A stretch of 42,240 nt of DNA, taken from contig CAIYYV010000148.1 of the NCBI GenBank assembly GCA_903930425.1, forward strand, positions 1 to 42,240, read 5' to 3'. Positions 16,226 through 25,069 of this stretch are shown here, piece by piece (positions within the stretch are counted from its first letter, which is position 1; the number at the start of each line of letters is the position of its first letter). Position numbers and translations under genes: made by a program. The notes under the pieces were generated by a model. It worked only from the letters and a program-made list of their open reading frames with translations, was not told the DNA's origin and did not search any database. Source of the DNA: Akkermansiaceae bacterium (GTDB taxonomy: Bacteria > Verrucomicrobiota > Verrucomicrobiia > Verrucomicrobiales > Akkermansiaceae).

Positions 16226-17673
16226 GGTTTTCGGATAAACGGTTGGACAGCGCGGATTGCCCGGTCGAGTTTCTCTTCGAGCACTGCGGGATCTGCAATG
16301 GGCCACTCCCTCACAATGCAGTGATAGAATAACTGGCGGGCACGCTCACGGCGGTGTGGCGGTAGCGACTCCAGTTGCATGGCGCATGCACTCAGCGACG
16401 GGTGCGGATTGCCTTCCGGCTTGAGATCCAACCTCAGCCTCCACTTCGCCTCACCGTCAATTTCAAGAATGGGTGCGGCGAGTTCAATAATTGCGGCCAT
16501 GCCTTCTTCACCAAAGGTATCTGCATGTTTCTGAACCACCGGAAGAAGCGCCATCGCGAGCACGGCGGCCTCCGTCTTCGGAAGTTGGACCAGTGACTGT
16601 CGGATTGCCAGCGTCGCGGTGTCGCGAGACGGAGCGCCTTGAAGCAGCAACTTGCAGCGGTTAGCAATGTCAGTTTCGAGCAGCACACGACTGAGCCAGC
16701 GCACGTGAGGACCTTGGGTGAGCAGGTCCCATGCGGCAGCGTGGGCAGCCCGGATCACAGGATCCGCCACCCGCACTCCCCAGGCGAGTTGCGGCAGGGA
16801 GCACGTGAGACCAACGCGAAAAACATCACGATCGGGCTGGCCACCACTGATAAGTGTCAGCGCAACCAGATTGCGCGACAACATGCGCACACGGCGTGGT
16901 GAAAGCCGGACCCCCGGTTGCAGGAATTGGGTTGCCACCACCGAGGTGTAGGCCAGCGCGGTTTCGTGCAATTCATGTGAGGCATTGGCGAAGCGGCGGC
17001 GTCCCTCCTCAACCGCGCGTGCCAGTCCGACCTGATCCATGGTGAGCACATCCACGCCGCGGGCATCGGCCACACTGCGACGATCGGCTTCATTAAGCCC
17101 CGCCCAATCCGGCACCTCGATCACGAACGCGAAACGATCCGCCAACGCCTGATCGAGTGCCACAGAGCCCTCATAGAAATCGTCGCTGTTTTCCGCCTCA
17201 CACGGGTTCATCGCGGCCCAGCGGTAGCGGAGTCGGGGCAGATCGAGACCTTGAATTCGGCGCTCGTGGACCAGTGAGAACAAGCGGTTTTGATGCTCGG
17301 GTTTGCAGCGGCTCAACTCGTCGATGAGCACCGACTCCGCCTGCCAGATAGTCGCCGGAGTTTCGATATAACGGATCTCCGCGCCATCGTTGAATGGGAA
17401 TGGGAAACCGACGAGGTCATCGAAGGCTATCAGACTGGCGTTGTAGTGACGGTGCTCAAGTCCGAGAGCTTCGCTGAGAGAGTTGAGTAGAAAGGTTTTG
17501 CCGGTGCCGGCCTTGCCGATCAGCAGCAACGGGTCGCCGGTGACCAATGAGGCGAGGACCACGTCCTCCACCGCATCATAACCGTAAACGCCAAGAGTGC
17601 GCAGCCAACCGGCAGGCAATAGGCGGGATGTTTGGGGGAAATGATCGAGTCGGGTGATTGGCGTGGTTTTCAT
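16222..17673 (-). CDS. MoxR-type AAA+ ATPase (operon 1)
   Basis: 483 residues from the ATG at 17671-17673, chosen because it overlaps the 77-aa gene stop (ATGA); the longer in-frame stretch upstream is a shadow. The AAA+ core has Walker A GKAGTGKT (53-60), Walker B VLIDEL (115-120), sensor WAAMNP and the LADRFAF arginine-finger region typical of MoxR/RavA-like ATPases. The C-terminal 180 residues are helical. MoxR ATPases work as chaperones on VWA partners, here encoded two genes downstream. Confidence 0.85.
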   Translation of the reverse strand: MKTTPITRLDHFPQTSRLLPAGWLRTLGVYGYDAVEDVVLASLVTGDPLLLIGKAGTGKTFLLNSLSEALGLEHRHYNASLIAFDDLVGFPFPFNDGAEIRYIETPATIWQAESVLIDELSRCKPEHQNRLFSLVHERRIQGLDLPRLRYRWAAMNPCEAENSDDFYEGSVALDQALADRFAFVIEVPDWAGLNEADRRSVADARGVDVLTMDQVGLARAVEEGRRRFANASHELHETALAYTSVVATQFLQPGVRLSPRRVRMLSRNLVALTLISGGQPDRDVFRVGLTCSLPQLAWGVRVADPVIRAAHAAAWDLLTQGPHVRWLSRVLLETDIANRCKLLLQGAPSRDTATLAIRQSLVQLPKTEAAVLAMALLPVVQKHADTFGEEGMAAIIELAAPILEIDGEAKWRLRLDLKPEGNPHPSLSACAMQLESLPPHRRERARQLFYHCIVREWPIADPAVLEEKLDRAIRAVQPFIRKP

Positions 17674-17903
17674 GCGGCGAGCGTGCGGGTGGTTTGCAAA
17701 CAGCGACCGTCCAGGATGGACTCGCGGCGGTGGCGGGCGAGCGCCAGATCGCCGGTCCTGAGGTTCACGCGGACGCGCTCGGCGGTGCTGTCGGCCAGAT
17801 GGAACGTGCCGTGGAACCACCATGTGCCGTGGTTATTCCAGAGGTGATGATTGGGCCCTGCGGTCTTCTGACGGCAGGAAATGACAGGCTGGTCGGTGTT
17901 CAT
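17670..17903 (-). CDS. 77-aa integrase-N-like small protein
   Basis: Starts at ATG 17901-17903 and ends in a four-base overlap with the MoxR ATG, so it is the first gene of operon 1. Its centre, WNNHGTWWFHGTFH followed by RVRVNLRTGDLALARHRRESIL, looks like the arm-type N-terminal domain of tyrosine recombinases (aromatic strand, then S/N-L-x-T-x-D-x-x-x-A-R helix), yet no catalytic domain follows. It may be a small DNA- or RNA-binding component or regulator rather than an integrase remnant, given its coupling to MoxR. The fold comparison is by eye. Confidence 0.6.
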   Translation of the reverse strand: MNTDQPVISCRQKTAGPNHHLWNNHGTWWFHGTFHLADSTAERVRVNLRTGDLALARHRRESILDGRCLQTTRTLAA

Positions 17904-18235
17904 GATGATGTCGTTGTTTGGAATGCACGACATCAAGCCCTGGAAACACAAGACGCCCGTCCTGATGACATCAGAGCGGGCGTCTGAAAATTCCAGTGAG
18001 ACGTTTTTCCGGGCAGGCTGTCGTGTTCCTGCCCAGCGCATCGGGGTATTCCCCAAGCACCGTTAATGTCTCGAATCGGTTGCTGGCCCGCCTTGCGACG
18101 GGACCATCTTGATGTCGTAGGGCGTTAGAATGGCAGGTTTCGCCCCGAAGTCAAGACTCCGCCCTCGTGCGGGTTGTCATAAACCGTTGGTGATCGAGAG
18201 GCAGGCCAGCAGTGCTTGATGGAATAGCAACTGTT
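17904..18235. promoter_or_regulatory. Control region of MoxR operon 1 with two hairpins
   Basis: 332 bases without a gene. GATGTCG...CGACATC (17908-17914 / 17928-17934) forms a hairpin just upstream of the 77-aa start, where it could hide the ribosome site. GACGCCCG...CGGGCGTC (17952-17959 / 17977-17984) is a stronger hairpin that may terminate the retron operon on the - strand, though its T-tract is poor (TTGTGTTT). A possible promoter lies further upstream at 18125-18154. Confidence 0.5.
18125..18154 (-). promoter_or_regulatory. Candidate sigma70 promoter for operon 1
   Basis: On the - strand TTGACT (18149-18154) is followed 18 bases later by TTCTAA (18125-18130). The -35 is identical to that proposed for the retron; the -10 is weak. 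Confidence 0.3.
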
Positions 18236-19501
18236 TTAGGATGCGTTTGAGAACCGCGGTCTATCAATCCGGATTACCTCCCCGAACGGAACATCCGGCC
18301 GACTATGGCTGGTCATGATCCAGAGGACGGGATAAGGAGGCGGCTTAGGCGGGAAAGAACCGAAGCCGTCGGTTAGGTAAATCAGGGCATCGAGCTGAAA
18401 CATACCTTGCCGGAATTGGTCACGGATCCAGTCAAAGACGGGTTCAAAGCGGGTGCCGCCCCCGCCTAGGAATTTGAAGCGATCCAAGCGGGTGGAAGAG
18501 TATTCGTCGAATTCCTCGACTTTCTGGATTTTGGCGTCGCACTGGATGAGTGTGAGGCGGCATTCCGTGGCGGATCGGAGCTTGTCGAGTTCCCCGAGGA
18601 TTGTGCCGAGTTCCCTGTCGGACATGGATCCAGAGGTGTCAACAGCAACCACGATGTGGTTTGGCCCGGGAGCGCCCATTGAGGGCAGATAGATGCCGCG
18701 CCAGATGTGTTTCTTATTAGGGGGAATTAACCGGTAGTCGTCGCGTCTGAGGCCGGTGAAGAAGCGTGAAACGAGGTTGCGCCAAGGGATTTGGCTGCCG
18801 CGCGCCTGCTGGATTTCAGACTCGAAAAGACCGGCAGCGGTGCCGCAGAGTTTATCGCTCATAACCCGGGTGATGGCGATGCGCATGCGTTTGCGTTCAT
18901 CTGCGGATGGAAACTCGCGGGCGCGAGCACTCAGGCCTCGCAAGTCATTCGGCGCAATGTGGAGATCCCAGCCCTTGGGGGCGGATGCAGGCACTTCCGC
19001 GCCACCGTCAGGTGTTGAGGATTGTTCGTCGCCGGCCCCGGATGAGGACTGAAATTTTCCCACAACGTCCTTGGAGGTATCCTGTTTCGACTGTTTGGCA
19101 AGCCGCTCGTAAATTTGCTCTGCTGTCATTCCGCGGAAAACCCGGTCGAGAAGCCCGACTTTGGGCATTTTAAGGCCAAGTTCCACCAGCATGAGGTTAG
19201 TGGCATAATCGATGGCCTGATTCCAAAGATCGTGATGGCGCTGACCGCGGCGATCGATGTGACCGAGCACGCAGTGCATCACCTCGTGGGCAAAGACAAA
19301 GGAGATCTCCTCATTGGGGAGGCTGGCGCAATAACCGGGATTCACATAAATGTAGTAGCCGTCTGTCGCCATGGTGTCGCACCAGCCCATTCGAGCGGCG
19401 TTAATCACTGGAAAGCGGGCAATGGCCGAAGCGAGATAAGGCTCGCTAAGCATCAGCTTGACGCGTGCCTGGAGAATCTCGTGTGGCAGGTCTTCCGTCA
19501 C
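18236..19501 (-). CDS. DUF2201 metallopeptidase-VWA protein (retron operon)
   Basis: 421 residues. It has an N-terminal DUF2201_N zinc motif HEVMHCVLGH (72-81, HExxHxxxGH), a low-complexity S/G/D-rich linker at about 150-175, and a C-terminal VWA-like domain with MIDAS DTSGSMS (288-294), a GGGGTRF segment and LTDGFG. Translation starts at a GTG (19499-19501) that overlaps the stop of the MoxR gene upstream as GTGA, so the two are coupled and probably made in fixed ratio. It is the last gene of the five-gene operon headed by the retron reverse transcriptase. Likely an effector protease controlled by the AAA+ partner (inference). Confidence 0.85.
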   Translation of the reverse strand: MTEDLPHEILQARVKLMLSEPYLASAIARFPVINAARMGWCDTMATDGYYIYVNPGYCASLPNEEISFVFAHEVMHCVLGHIDRRGQRHHDLWNQAIDYATNLMLVELGLKMPKVGLLDRVFRGMTAEQIYERLAKQSKQDTSKDVVGKFQSSSGAGDEQSSTPDGGAEVPASAPKGWDLHIAPNDLRGLSARAREFPSADERKRMRIAITRVMSDKLCGTAAGLFESEIQQARGSQIPWRNLVSRFFTGLRRDDYRLIPPNKKHIWRGIYLPSMGAPGPNHIVVAVDTSGSMSDRELGTILGELDKLRSATECRLTLIQCDAKIQKVEEFDEYSSTRLDRFKFLGGGGTRFEPVFDWIRDQFRQGMFQLDALIYLTDGFGSFPPKPPPYPVLWIMTSHSRPDVPFGEVIRIDRPRFSNAS

Positions 19502-20481
19502 AGGATGATGTCCTTATGCTGCTTGATGAATTCAAGAATCTTCTTATGGGTGGCAAACCTCGGGTGTTTCTGAAAAATGTTGCGCAGCAGGAGGACACCT
19601 AACTCTGGCTTGAACCGGAGCACCAGGCTGGCAGCGGCGTCGAGCATCTTCGGATCCTTCACTGCTACGGTGACGTAGGAAATGAGTGCATATTGGTCGC
19701 CGAGTTTCCCCGGAAGTTTTGCGTTTTCCGGATCATTGAGGATTGCCCTGATGGCGGCTTCGCTAAGCGCGTGGTCGCAGTATCCCATGAACTCGATGGC
19801 GGCCGCTTCGCCCACGGTGCCGATCAGAATATCCTGGGCATCCTTAGCCTTGCCAAGGGCGACGAGAATATCAGAAACCATTTCCCAAGACCTCGGAGTA
19901 GGAAAGCCCCGGTCAGAATGATCCATGTTGAAGAGCAGCTCCTGCCGCGTACTGAGAAAACCGAGCACGAGCGGATGAATTTCCCGGTCGACCGCCCACT
20001 TACGCCAGTCATCAAAGTCGACCTCGTAATCGAGATGAATGAATCGGTTGGAGAGCGCGGCGGACATGCGGAAGGTCAACGATGAATCCTCGGCACGGTT
20101 TCCGGCAGCGAGGATGCGCCACTTGTCGGGAAGGATGTATTCGCCGACACGGCGGTCAAGTGTTAGCTGATAGAGACTGGCCTGCACCAATGGAGGAGCA
20201 GCATTCAATTCATCGAAGAACAAAATCCCCTCGGAGTTGGGATCGGAGGGCAGGAAGCTCGGTGGACACCAGCGGGCCTTGTCATCGCTGACCGTTGGAA
20301 TACCACGCAGGTCGGTGGGGTCGAGCAACGATGCCCTAATATCGAGCAACTGAATTTTTCTGGCTTGCGCGACCTTACGGACGATCGATGATTTCCCAAC
20401 ACCGGGAGGTCCCCATATGAAAGCAGGCCAACGGGTAGACAGGATGTGGTCAATGACTTCTTCGACGCGGGTAGGTTTCAT
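19498..20481 (-). CDS. MoxR-type AAA+ ATPase (retron operon)
   Basis: 327 residues from the ATG at 20479-20481, which overlaps the upstream stop by four bases. Walker A GPPGVGKS (24-31), Walker B ILFFDEL (86-92) with NAAPP after it, sensor ILAAGN and a LSNRF arginine-finger region are present, and the C-terminal lid is helical. It is smaller than, and clearly different from, the MoxR protein of operon 1, being closer to the compact AAA+ proteins that go with single DUF2201-VWA partners. ATP-driven remodelling of the VWA partner is the expected role. Confidence 0.85.
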   Translation of the reverse strand: MKPTRVEEVIDHILSTRWPAFIWGPPGVGKSSIVRKVAQARKIQLLDIRASLLDPTDLRGIPTVSDDKARWCPPSFLPSDPNSEGILFFDELNAAPPLVQASLYQLTLDRRVGEYILPDKWRILAAGNRAEDSSLTFRMSAALSNRFIHLDYEVDFDDWRKWAVDREIHPLVLGFLSTRQELLFNMDHSDRGFPTPRSWEMVSDILVALGKAKDAQDILIGTVGEAAAIEFMGYCDHALSEAAIRAILNDPENAKLPGKLGDQYALISYVTVAVKDPKMLDAAASLVLRFKPELGVLLLRNIFQKHPRFATHKKILEFIKQHKDIIL

Positions 20482-21413
20482 TTGAGATGATCGAATACGA
20501 GGTTGATCCAATGCGGATGGGAGCCCAGCCAGTTGAAAATTGCCAACTTGTCCTCATCTTCAAGCGGAATGGGAATGCGGGCCGTGGTAGACATCCAAGC
20601 CGTATACCCTGGGGTGTGCCCAATAACGGATGGAAGAGTCACAGGTTTGTCCTCAGGCATTCTCAGACTAACATAAATTGTGGGGATCTCAGTTGAGCTA
20701 GCATCGCCTTTCAGAATAAGAGTGGTTTCGGCAACCATGTGCGCCATGATCCGGATCATCGATTCTGGGCTGCCAGATAGGATGTGGGCCTTGCCGTCGT
20801 AACACTCGACCCGCAAACCCAACTGGTTGAAGGATTCGCTTACTCCCTGAATTCTGCTCCACTGCTGCAGCTGTCTGGCAAACACGGCGGGACTTGAAGC
20901 GCACTCGGGGAGCGGGATGACGATACGGAAGCCCTGATCTTCAGAGTAAAGCGCGGCCCCTAGTCTAACAGAACTACCCATTGTCCCCGCAGGTATCAAC
21001 GAGGGAATGAACGCCCAACCCGCATAGGTTTGGTTGCGCCGACGTCCATGTGCGTAACGTTCTGAATAGTATGACTTGAGATTATTGGTGAGAACCAGGC
21101 CTCCACTGCAACCTAGAGTTTCGCGTGATACGATCCTGAAGCGGGTTTGTCTGTCCAGACCGGAAAAGGCAACGCGCGCGAGGAATGCCGCGCATTCGAT
21201 GTCCTCTGCGGTGATTGAAAACGGCTCAAGACGAGTTCCCTTCTCAGAGGTGATTAGCCGGCGGACTTCATCTTCTGCGGGCATGTCACTGCTCTGCCCA
21301 ATCCAATCGCCGAACAATCGCCGAAACTTTTTCCTTACCTGTATTTTAGGGTGATAGAAAGCAGCCGTAACAGCCAGTCGAAAAACCTCGGAATCGTAGT
21401 CTGGATCACTCAT
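20478..21413 (-). CDS. Unrecognised 311-aa protein of the retron operon
   Basis: No family recognised. The N-terminal third is helical and charged. The middle contains GCSGGLVLTNNLKSYYSERYAHGRRRNQTYAGWAFIP split by short strands, a basic, possibly nucleic-acid-binding patch (HGRRRN, about residue 125). The C-terminal half has beta-rich segments and ends HWINLVFDHLK. There is no signal peptide or membrane helix. The start overlaps the methyltransferase stop (ATGA) and the stop overlaps the MoxR start, so it is tightly bound into the operon and is a candidate target-recognition or adaptor subunit. Confidence 0.65.
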   Translation of the reverse strand: MSDPDYDSEVFRLAVTAAFYHPKIQVRKKFRRLFGDWIGQSSDMPAEDEVRRLITSEKGTRLEPFSITAEDIECAAFLARVAFSGLDRQTRFRIVSRETLGCSGGLVLTNNLKSYYSERYAHGRRRNQTYAGWAFIPSLIPAGTMGSSVRLGAALYSEDQGFRIVIPLPECASSPAVFARQLQQWSRIQGVSESFNQLGLRVECYDGKAHILSGSPESMIRIMAHMVAETTLILKGDASSTEIPTIYVSLRMPEDKPVTLPSVIGHTPGYTAWMSTTARIPIPLEDEDKLAIFNWLGSHPHWINLVFDHLK

Positions 21414-22207
21414 GATTCCGCCTTTCGTTTATCTTTGATCGACTGACTGACTGAATGATCGGCGATTGTCGCATAACGTTCCTCGATCTCATATCCGACC
21501 GTCCGGCGCCCCATTTCGACGGCCATGGCCAAAGTCGTTCCGGACCCTGAAAAAGGATCAACCACAAGATCTCCCGGCTCGGTGAATAGGGAGATCATGC
21601 GGCGGACCATGGCTTTTGGAGCCTTGTGGGGGTGTTCCCTGCGCGAACTCGCCGGTGCCATCACCCACAAAGGTGATGATATTTTTTTCAGTTCATCCCC
21701 ACGCATCTCTACCAGGCCGTGGGCCCGATTGTCACATTCCTGATCTGAAAAAATCAGTATCTCTTCCACCTCATCGGTCCGGAACGTGCCGACGACCGGA
21801 TGATCCAGAAACCGCCTGATTGAGGAACGTTGATTGAATTTGTGGCAGAAAACCCTGCCGAGGAGGTTGAAACCGGTGGACTCGGCCATCTCACGGTGAA
21901 GTGCCACCAGCGAGATCAGGACTCCGGCGTAATGAATGTCCTTGATCTGGATGATCAGATAGCCTCCAGGCCTTAGTATCCGCCTGACTTCCTCATAAAC
22001 CGGGCGGAGTCCGAGCGCAAACGAAGTGATCTCATGCTTTACGCGCGACAGTTCCACTTGATCCCGAACCGGTTTTTTCACCAGTTCCTCAGTGGCATCA
22101 GAAAAATAAGGAGGACCGGTGAACACGAGGTCGACCTCACCGTTGCGAAGGATCTTCATGTCGGATCCGTCACCGAAGACGAGTTGGTATTGGCCGTCAC
22201 GTTTCAT
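21410..22207 (-). CDS. SAM-dependent DNA methyltransferase (N4C/N6A type)
   Basis: 265 residues. The catalytic-loop motif comes first, as TGPPY (30-34), and the SAM-binding motif DPFSGSG (217-223) lies near the C-terminus: the beta-class order of amino-methyltransferases. The residue before PPY is normally S, D or N; here it is G, so activity or base preference is uncertain. RPGGYLIIQIKD and RRTVGYEIEE are further typical segments. No restriction enzyme gene is adjacent. It starts 11 bases after the reverse transcriptase stop and overlaps the 311-aa gene, so it belongs to the retron operon and could mark host DNA or modify the retron DNA product (inference). Confidence 0.8.
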   Translation of the reverse strand: MKRDGQYQLVFGDGSDMKILRNGEVDLVFTGPPYFSDATEELVKKPVRDQVELSRVKHEITSFALGLRPVYEEVRRILRPGGYLIIQIKDIHYAGVLISLVALHREMAESTGFNLLGRVFCHKFNQRSSIRRFLDHPVVGTFRTDEVEEILIFSDQECDNRAHGLVEMRGDELKKISSPLWVMAPASSRREHPHKAPKAMVRRMISLFTEPGDLVVDPFSGSGTTLAMAVEMGRRTVGYEIEERYATIADHSVSQSIKDKRKAES

Positions 22208-22218
22208 ATCAGGAATGC

Positions 22219-25068
22219 TTATTTGCTGCCTGTCATTTTGAATTTGAGCGCCAACGCCTCTTGAGGTTGCACTAGGTTGAGGAAAGCAAGGCGTCCCAAT
22301 AGCTCATGCGATGACATCGGTTGGCCCTGCCAGTGCGGGTTCCCATCCTTGGTCATCTGATGGACAGCCGCGCGCAACCGACGACGCATCCCGCGAGGAA
22401 GGTTCGTTTTTTCGTTCACCACCAACCCAGTCACCATCTGCCTCCTGCCGCGGCGGAAAATGTTGGTTTTCTTCTCCTTCAGCTGATAACCTAATTGGGC
22501 AAGAATCCGCTTAGCGAACGGAAGGATCTTGATCGCATTCGTGTCACCCGAGAACGTGAGGTCGTCCGCATAACGGGTGTAGGTGATGCCGTTGTCTGTC
22601 GCGGCCTTGGTAAGCGACGCATCCGCCGGTCGTAACACTAGGTTGGCGATGGCCGGACTGGTCGGGGCACCTGTGGGAAGACCTCCCTTGTAACTGCAAA
22701 TATCCGCCACCACATGGCGGGCGCCTTCGGACAACCGGCCGTCAAGGAGGTGGGAACAGGCTTTCAGAATCAGAGGATAGCGAGTACTGGGAAAGAAGGA
22801 TTCGACGTCGACATTAACAACGCAGGACTTGCCTACATGAGGGGTGGCGTTTGTGAGAATCGAGCAACCACGTTTGAACCCATGGGCGGAGGGGTGAATG
22901 AACACCTCGTCAAATCCATTTCTGAGAATTCTCCGTTGGAGGCGCTTCAACGGAGCGTCGGGAACAGTGACCACACGGCTGCCACCGGATTTTTTCGGCA
23001 GGGGGTGCGTCTGATAATGGTGATCAAATGAGTGGCCGCCACGGTCCTTGTCCGCGAACTTCCATCGCTCGGCGCATAACGAGACAAGGTAGCGGGCATC
23101 GCGAAGCGAAAACGCCAGCGCCAGTTCGAAGGCAATCGCCAAGGTGGGCTTATTACGCCAAGTCTTGTGGGCCCAAGGGACCATTTCCCTCAGCACGGAG
23201 CGGCTTATCCCTAGGGGGGCATAGGGTTTCTTTTCTTCCAGAATACCCTTTAATTTCTTTTGAAACGCGGGGTTGGCCAAACGCGCCAGCGCGTCAAGCT
23301 TTGCGATCCTGGCGAGTAGGTCGGGGCGTTCACGACGAATCAAGGGCCGGATCATTCGTGAGTACTTTGGCTTTTGAAGATACCGTTCCCAACAGGTTAT
23401 GCCACCGGGTTCCGTGAAATCGAAAATCGCACCGATTCGCCTGCGTCCATTCTCCGCCAACACCGAAGTCAAGAGCTGATGGAAATCCTCTTCGGAAATC
23501 TTCCATCCAATGGTTTCTCCGATCAGGTTCGGGCAGGATCGAAGCAAATGGTACCGTAAGCGCTGCAGAAAAATAGGGGTCCGCGAACTGGTGGCGTGCA
23601 AGGCAAGACGGTGCCGCCATTCGCAAATCCACGATTCCTCACTCTCGAAAAGCCGAACCATCAGGTCCTTCGGGGCATGACTCTCGATGGCGGTGAAGCC
23701 TTGAGCGGAGTCACAATATTTCTCGATCACTTCCCGGAATTTGGGGATATCCGAACACTCCGGCTTCCAAAAGGCGAAGGCGCATTCCGATTTGGAGACT
23801 AACCTCAGGAGAGCAGTCGCGTCAGACTCCTCCATGAGATCCTTGATGAAGCACCCGAAACACTGGCGGCTTGTTCTAGGGCCAATCAATTCTCGAAACA
23901 CTTTTTTTCGTAACTGCGGATCGTTCAGGACCAGATTCCGGATGCGTTTCAAAGCAGACTTTGAACCACATTTCTGGATTGCCTCAAACCAGTCCGCTGA
24001 TGAAACGTCGTGCGCGAGTTCCTCGATCTCATTATGATTCATGGAACCAATGACAGAAAGTCGGTCAGTGACTGGTTTCGAAAAGAAAGCCAGTGCGTTC
24101 CCCGTTCGGTTCTCAACCCGTGTTCTTGCTCCATCTGGCAATTTCAAGGCGGTGCCATGTCTCTGCCGTGCGGGATTCTTCTTCCTTTTCCGCAGAGAAG
24201 ATAGGATGAGGTTCGAATGATCTCCGACATCGCTGCGCTGCAATAATTGTGCGACAGCGGGATGTTGAAAATTCCTGTTGCTTAGACATTGGAAAGCAAT
24301 AGGCAATGTTTTGCTTAACCAGACATGGACCGCAATGGCTTCCGGGGACTCTTGAAAAGCCAATGGATTGGATAGAATCTTGATGTGTAAATCGGAAGTC
24401 AGGGCAACTTTCGAAAAATCCACGTCGGCAAGCAGCCATCGTTTGACTTCAGACGAGAGCTTGTTGAAATCGACCTCGTCAAGCGGAGACAACCCCTTTA
24501 AAAAGCCCTCTGCCAGAAAGATCTGCCGTGACGCCTTGCCGGGCCTTATCTTGCTTTTCGCGAAGACTTCCCTGAGCAGTTTGAACGTGTCTCCGTCACG
24601 CCGGGCTTCCGACTTACGAAAGAACTCCCGCTCAAATTCCAGCAGCGGCAGCGGGTGCCCCCCGAAAAACGATGCGAGACTTTTGGTTGCCGGAAGTTTT
24701 CCACCAAGCATAAGCCAACGAAAAAAATCGCTCCTCCATCCGGGAGGCGTCAATGCCTTGATCAACTCTTGATGTGCCGACTCGGGCTTAAAGGGCTTTT
24801 GGTTTTTCCAGTATTCCAACAAGCTACGCAAAAGCAGCAAATTCTCGGCGTGACTTGTGGCCACTAGATTCCTCAAAACAAACAATGGGCTGAGGTTAGC
24901 GTCTTTCGCAAAATTCACAATCTGGCGGCGCAAATCAGCGGCGCATTCCTCAATCTCCTTCCTGAGCCTCTTTATAGATGGCGGATCAGTAACGGCGCGT
25001 TTCTGGATTTTTTTTGTGATGCTGCGGACCGCCAAATGGAGCTCAGTCAGGTTAGCGGTCATAAACAT
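22219..25068 (-). CDS. Retron reverse transcriptase with large unknown N-terminal region
   Basis: 949 residues. The C-terminal ~266 residues (from about 684) are a retron-type RT: the NAxxH motif as NATPH (740-744), the first catalytic aspartate in NVDVESFF (754), LPTGAPTSPAIANL, the active site RYADDLTFSGD with YADD at 833-836, and the retron-specific VTG motif as VTGLVVN (879-885). Typical retron RTs are about 300-450 residues; the first ~680 residues here are helix-rich, with repeated L-x-x-L units suggestive of ARM/HEAT-like packing, and match no domain I recognise. The ATG at 25066-25068 lies one base from the end of the retron RNA; a second in-frame ATG follows two codons later. First gene of a five-gene operon. 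Confidence 0.9.
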   Translation of the reverse strand: MFMTANLTELHLAVRSITKKIQKRAVTDPPSIKRLRKEIEECAADLRRQIVNFAKDANLSPLFVLRNLVATSHAENLLLLRSLLEYWKNQKPFKPESAHQELIKALTPPGWRSDFFRWLMLGGKLPATKSLASFFGGHPLPLLEFEREFFRKSEARRDGDTFKLLREVFAKSKIRPGKASRQIFLAEGFLKGLSPLDEVDFNKLSSEVKRWLLADVDFSKVALTSDLHIKILSNPLAFQESPEAIAVHVWLSKTLPIAFQCLSNRNFQHPAVAQLLQRSDVGDHSNLILSSLRKRKKNPARQRHGTALKLPDGARTRVENRTGNALAFFSKPVTDRLSVIGSMNHNEIEELAHDVSSADWFEAIQKCGSKSALKRIRNLVLNDPQLRKKVFRELIGPRTSRQCFGCFIKDLMEESDATALLRLVSKSECAFAFWKPECSDIPKFREVIEKYCDSAQGFTAIESHAPKDLMVRLFESEESWICEWRHRLALHATSSRTPIFLQRLRYHLLRSCPNLIGETIGWKISEEDFHQLLTSVLAENGRRRIGAIFDFTEPGGITCWERYLQKPKYSRMIRPLIRRERPDLLARIAKLDALARLANPAFQKKLKGILEEKKPYAPLGISRSVLREMVPWAHKTWRNKPTLAIAFELALAFSLRDARYLVSLCAERWKFADKDRGGHSFDHHYQTHPLPKKSGGSRVVTVPDAPLKRLQRRILRNGFDEVFIHPSAHGFKRGCSILTNATPHVGKSCVVNVDVESFFPSTRYPLILKACSHLLDGRLSEGARHVVADICSYKGGLPTGAPTSPAIANLVLRPADASLTKAATDNGITYTRYADDLTFSGDTNAIKILPFAKRILAQLGYQLKEKKTNIFRRGRRQMVTGLVVNEKTNLPRGMRRRLRAAVHQMTKDGNPHWQGQPMSSHELLGRLAFLNLVQPQEALALKFKMTGSK

Positions 25069-25069
25069 G

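Noticed and set aside
17670-17903. Remnant of a mobile-element integrase
   Set aside because: No catalytic integrase sequence is nearby and the small gene is neatly coupled to MoxR, so a functional small protein is more likely.
22219-25068. Group II intron or diversity-generating retroelement RT
   Set aside because: NAxxH and VTG motifs plus an upstream msr-msd RNA fit a retron; no maturase domain, no template/variable repeat pair was seen.
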